Origin: an uncultured Gammaproteobacteria bacterium
GTDB taxonomy: Bacteria; Pseudomonadota; Gammaproteobacteria; PS1; Pseudothioglobaceae
Assembly (NCBI GenBank): GCA_929200175.1
Contig: CAKMYR010000065.1
Span: 1-6,885 of the forward strand
Reading direction: 5' to 3'
DNA length: 6,885 nt
This document shows, piece after piece, positions 5,125 to 6,885 of this stretch (its first letter is position 1; each line of letters begins with the position of its first letter). A program made the position numbers and the translations under genes. The notes below the pieces were generated by a model. It searched no databases, was not told the DNA's origin, and saw only the letters and a program-made list of their open reading frames with translations.

Positions 5125-6885
5125 AGGTTTATCAGGGTCTATATTGTATTTTTTTAAGGCTTTTTTGAATATTGATTTATCGATATCGCCTTCTTTAACA
5201 AGAGATTTGATGGCGGTTATAACGATATAATTAGCACTAACTTCAAAAAAGTCTCTTAAAGATTGGCGTGAATCAGAGCGTCCAAAACCATCAGTTCCTA
5301 ATACTTCATAACTATTAGGAACATATTTTCTTATTTGTTCTGCATAGTTTTTAATGTAGTCAGTAGCAGCTATAACAGGACCTTTAGTGTTTGATAAACA
5401 TTTTGTAATATATGGTATTTTATTATCATTACTAAAACGATTTATTCTATCAATGTTTTGAGCTTCTCTAGTTAATTCATTAAAACTAGTTACAGACCAA
5501 ACATTTGATTGTATATCCCAATCATCGATAAGTATTTGTGATGCTTTTTCTACTTCTCTTAAAATTGTACCAGAGCCCATAAGCTGGACTTGTAAATTAG
5601 TTTTTTTGGATTTTTTAGATTTTTTTAGTAAATAAATACCTTTTATTATTCCATCTTCGCTACCTTTTGGTATTTCTGGATGAGCATATAATTCATTCAT
5701 TGTAGTAATATAATAAAATATATTTTCATGCTTTTGATACATTCTATATAAGCCACTATGAATGATGACTGCTAATTCATAAGCATAAGTAGGATCATAA
5801 GAAACACAGTTTGGAATTGTATTAGCTACTATATGAGAATCACCATCTTGATGTTGTAATCCTTCGCCATTAAGCGTAGTTCTTCCTGAAGTACCGCCTA
5901 TTAAAAAGCCTTTTGCTTGCATATCTCCAGCTGCCCAAATTAGATCTCCTACCCGCTGAAATCCAAATTTAGAATAATAAATATAAAAAGGTATGATAGT
6001 AACATTATGAGTAGCATAAGAAGTTGAAGCTGCTATCCAATCAGATATTCCTCCGGCTTCACTTATCCCTTCTTGTAGTACTTGTCCTTTAATATCTTCT
6101 TTATACCACATTACTTTATCTGAATCTTCCGGGTGATAAAGCTGTCCAGATGATGAATAAATTCCTAATTGTCTAAATAAACCCTCCATTCCAAAAGTAC
6201 GTGCTTCATCTGGAATAATTGGTACAATTTTATTACTTAGTTTTTTATCTCTAATTAATAGATTTAGTATTCTATTAAAAGCCATAGTTGTTGATATTTG
6301 ACGATCTCCACTAGATTTTAATAAAACATCAAATAATTCTAAATCTGGTATTTTTATTTTTTCAAGTTCAAATGAGCGGTAAGGCAATGATCCTCCTAAT
6401 TTTTTTCTTTTGGCTTTCATATATATCATTTCTTCACTATCATCACTTGGCTTATATAAATTTAATTCTTCTACATCATTTTTAGTTACTGGAACATCAA
6501 AACGATTAGCAAACCTTGCAACTTGCTCTAGCCCTAGTTTTTTTTGTGAATGAGTAGTATTTTGTCCCTCTCCTGCTTCTCCCATTCCATATCCTTTAAC
6601 TGTTTTAGCTAAAATTACGCTAGGTCTATCAGTACAATTTTTAGCATTACTATAAGCTTGAAATACTTTATATGGATCATGGCCTCCGCGATTTAAGCTA
6701 TAAATTTCATCATCACTCATATCTTCAACCATAGTTAATAATTCTGGATATTTACCAAAAAAATGTTTTCGTACATAGGCTCCATTTTTAGCTTTATATG
6801 CTTGATATTCTCCATCTACTACTTCTTCCATTCGTTTTCTTAATAAGCCATTAACATCTTTAGCAAATAAATCATCCCATTTACC
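5107..6885 (-). CDS. aceE: Pyruvate dehydrogenase E1 component, homodimeric AceE type (partial; N-terminus beyond the right edge)
   Basis: AceE is the thiamine-diphosphate-dependent E1 subunit of the pyruvate dehydrogenase complex. It decarboxylates pyruvate and passes the acetyl group to the lipoyl domains of E2 (AceF). The visible 592 residues are the C-terminal two thirds of a protein that is normally about 885 long, so the ATG at 6831 is internal: matching family sequence (GKWDDLFAKD) continues upstream to the edge. Counting from the first visible residue, landmarks are HFFGKYPE (41-48), the loop GEGQNTTH with H112 (likely counterpart of E. coli H407), DEARTFGMEG (226-235), QEG with E272 (likely the cofactor-activating glutamate), HQDGDSH (345-351) and GTDGFGRSDSR (530-540). 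Two differences from the E. coli protein stand out: aspartate at 349 where I recall histidine, and a lysine-rich insertion at 421-428. The reading frame is intact to a TAG stop that overlaps the pnp stop. aceF does not follow it. Confidence 0.97.
   Translation of the reverse strand, partial: GKWDDLFAKDVNGLLRKRMEEVVDGEYQAYKAKNGAYVRKHFFGKYPELLTMVEDMSDDEIYSLNRGGHDPYKVFQAYSNAKNCTDRPSVILAKTVKGYGMGEAGEGQNTTHSQKKLGLEQVARFANRFDVPVTKNDVEELNLYKPSDDSEEMIYMKAKRKKLGGSLPYRSFELEKIKIPDLELFDVLLKSSGDRQISTTMAFNRILNLLIRDKKLSNKIVPIIPDEARTFGMEGLFRQLGIYSSSGQLYHPEDSDKVMWYKEDIKGQVLQEGISEAGGISDWIAASTSYATHNVTIIPFYIYYSKFGFQRVGDLIWAAGDMQAKGFLIGGTSGRTTLNGEGLQHQDGDSHIVANTIPNCVSYDPTYAYELAVIIHSGLYRMYQKHENIFYYITTMNELYAHPEIPKGSEDGIIKGIYLLKKSKKSKKTNLQVQLMGSGTILREVEKASQILIDDWDIQSNVWSVTSFNELTREAQNIDRINRFSNDNKIPYITKCLSNTKGPVIAATDYIKNYAEQIRKYVPNSYEVLGTDGFGRSDSRQSLRDFFEVSANYIVITAIKSLVKEGDIDKSIFKKALKKYNIDPDKPNPIKV
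5599..5625 (-). repeat. Three 9-bp A-rich tandem repeats in aceE (KKS-KKS-KKT)
   Basis: On the coding strand this is AAAAAATCT, AAAAAATCC and AAAAAAACT in tandem and in frame, encoding KKS, KKS, KKT. Homopolymer runs of seven, six and seven A lie 9 bp apart. The unit length keeps the frame if whole copies are gained or lost, but slippage of a single A would frameshift aceE. By recalled alignment, this surface stretch is about three residues longer than the matching part of E. coli AceE. Confidence 0.8.

Noticed and set aside
6829..6831. ATG at 6831 as the start of a short, 574-residue AceE
   Set aside because: The same frame continues upstream to the window edge with family-conserved sequence, so this methionine is internal and the gene is simply cut by the window.

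Overview
The window is a stretch of ordinary core-genome DNA from a very AT-rich bacterium (roughly 30% G+C by eye, not computed). It holds four housekeeping genes, two of them cut by the window edges. In order: uvrB (minus strand, its 3' end runs off the left edge), a class I aspartate-type aminotransferase (plus), pnp (plus) and aceE (minus, its 5' end runs off the right edge). The homodimeric, AceE-type pyruvate dehydrogenase, the gamma-type PNPase sequence and the divergent uvrB/aminotransferase pair (which I recall from Pseudomonas and Coxiella) all point to a gammaproteobacterium. The low G+C and tight packing fit a streamlined marine, intracellular or symbiotic lineage. I cannot name the genus. 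The standard genetic code reads cleanly throughout.

Layout: uvrB and the aminotransferase diverge from a spacer of only 30 bp (1662-1691), so each promoter must sit in or next to the other gene's start. A 161-bp gap (2865-3025) separates the aminotransferase from pnp. It contains an AT-rich hairpin followed by a T-run, which could be a terminator or a pnp leader structure. pnp has the only recognisable Shine-Dalgarno sequence in the window. pnp and aceE converge and overlap by 4 bp at their stop codons (5107-5110), and a 7-bp inverted repeat spans both stops.

Functionally the genes are unrelated: nucleotide excision repair, amino-acid transamination, RNA turnover, and pyruvate oxidation to acetyl-CoA. 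What stands out is the arrangement. pnp lacks its usual rpsO neighbour, and aceE is not followed by aceF. Smaller oddities are a lysine-rich 9-bp tandem repeat in aceE, a His-to-Asp change in a conserved AceE motif, and the absence of Shine-Dalgarno sequences at the divergent pair. I found no mobile element, CRISPR array, RNA gene or evidence of a previously undescribed system.
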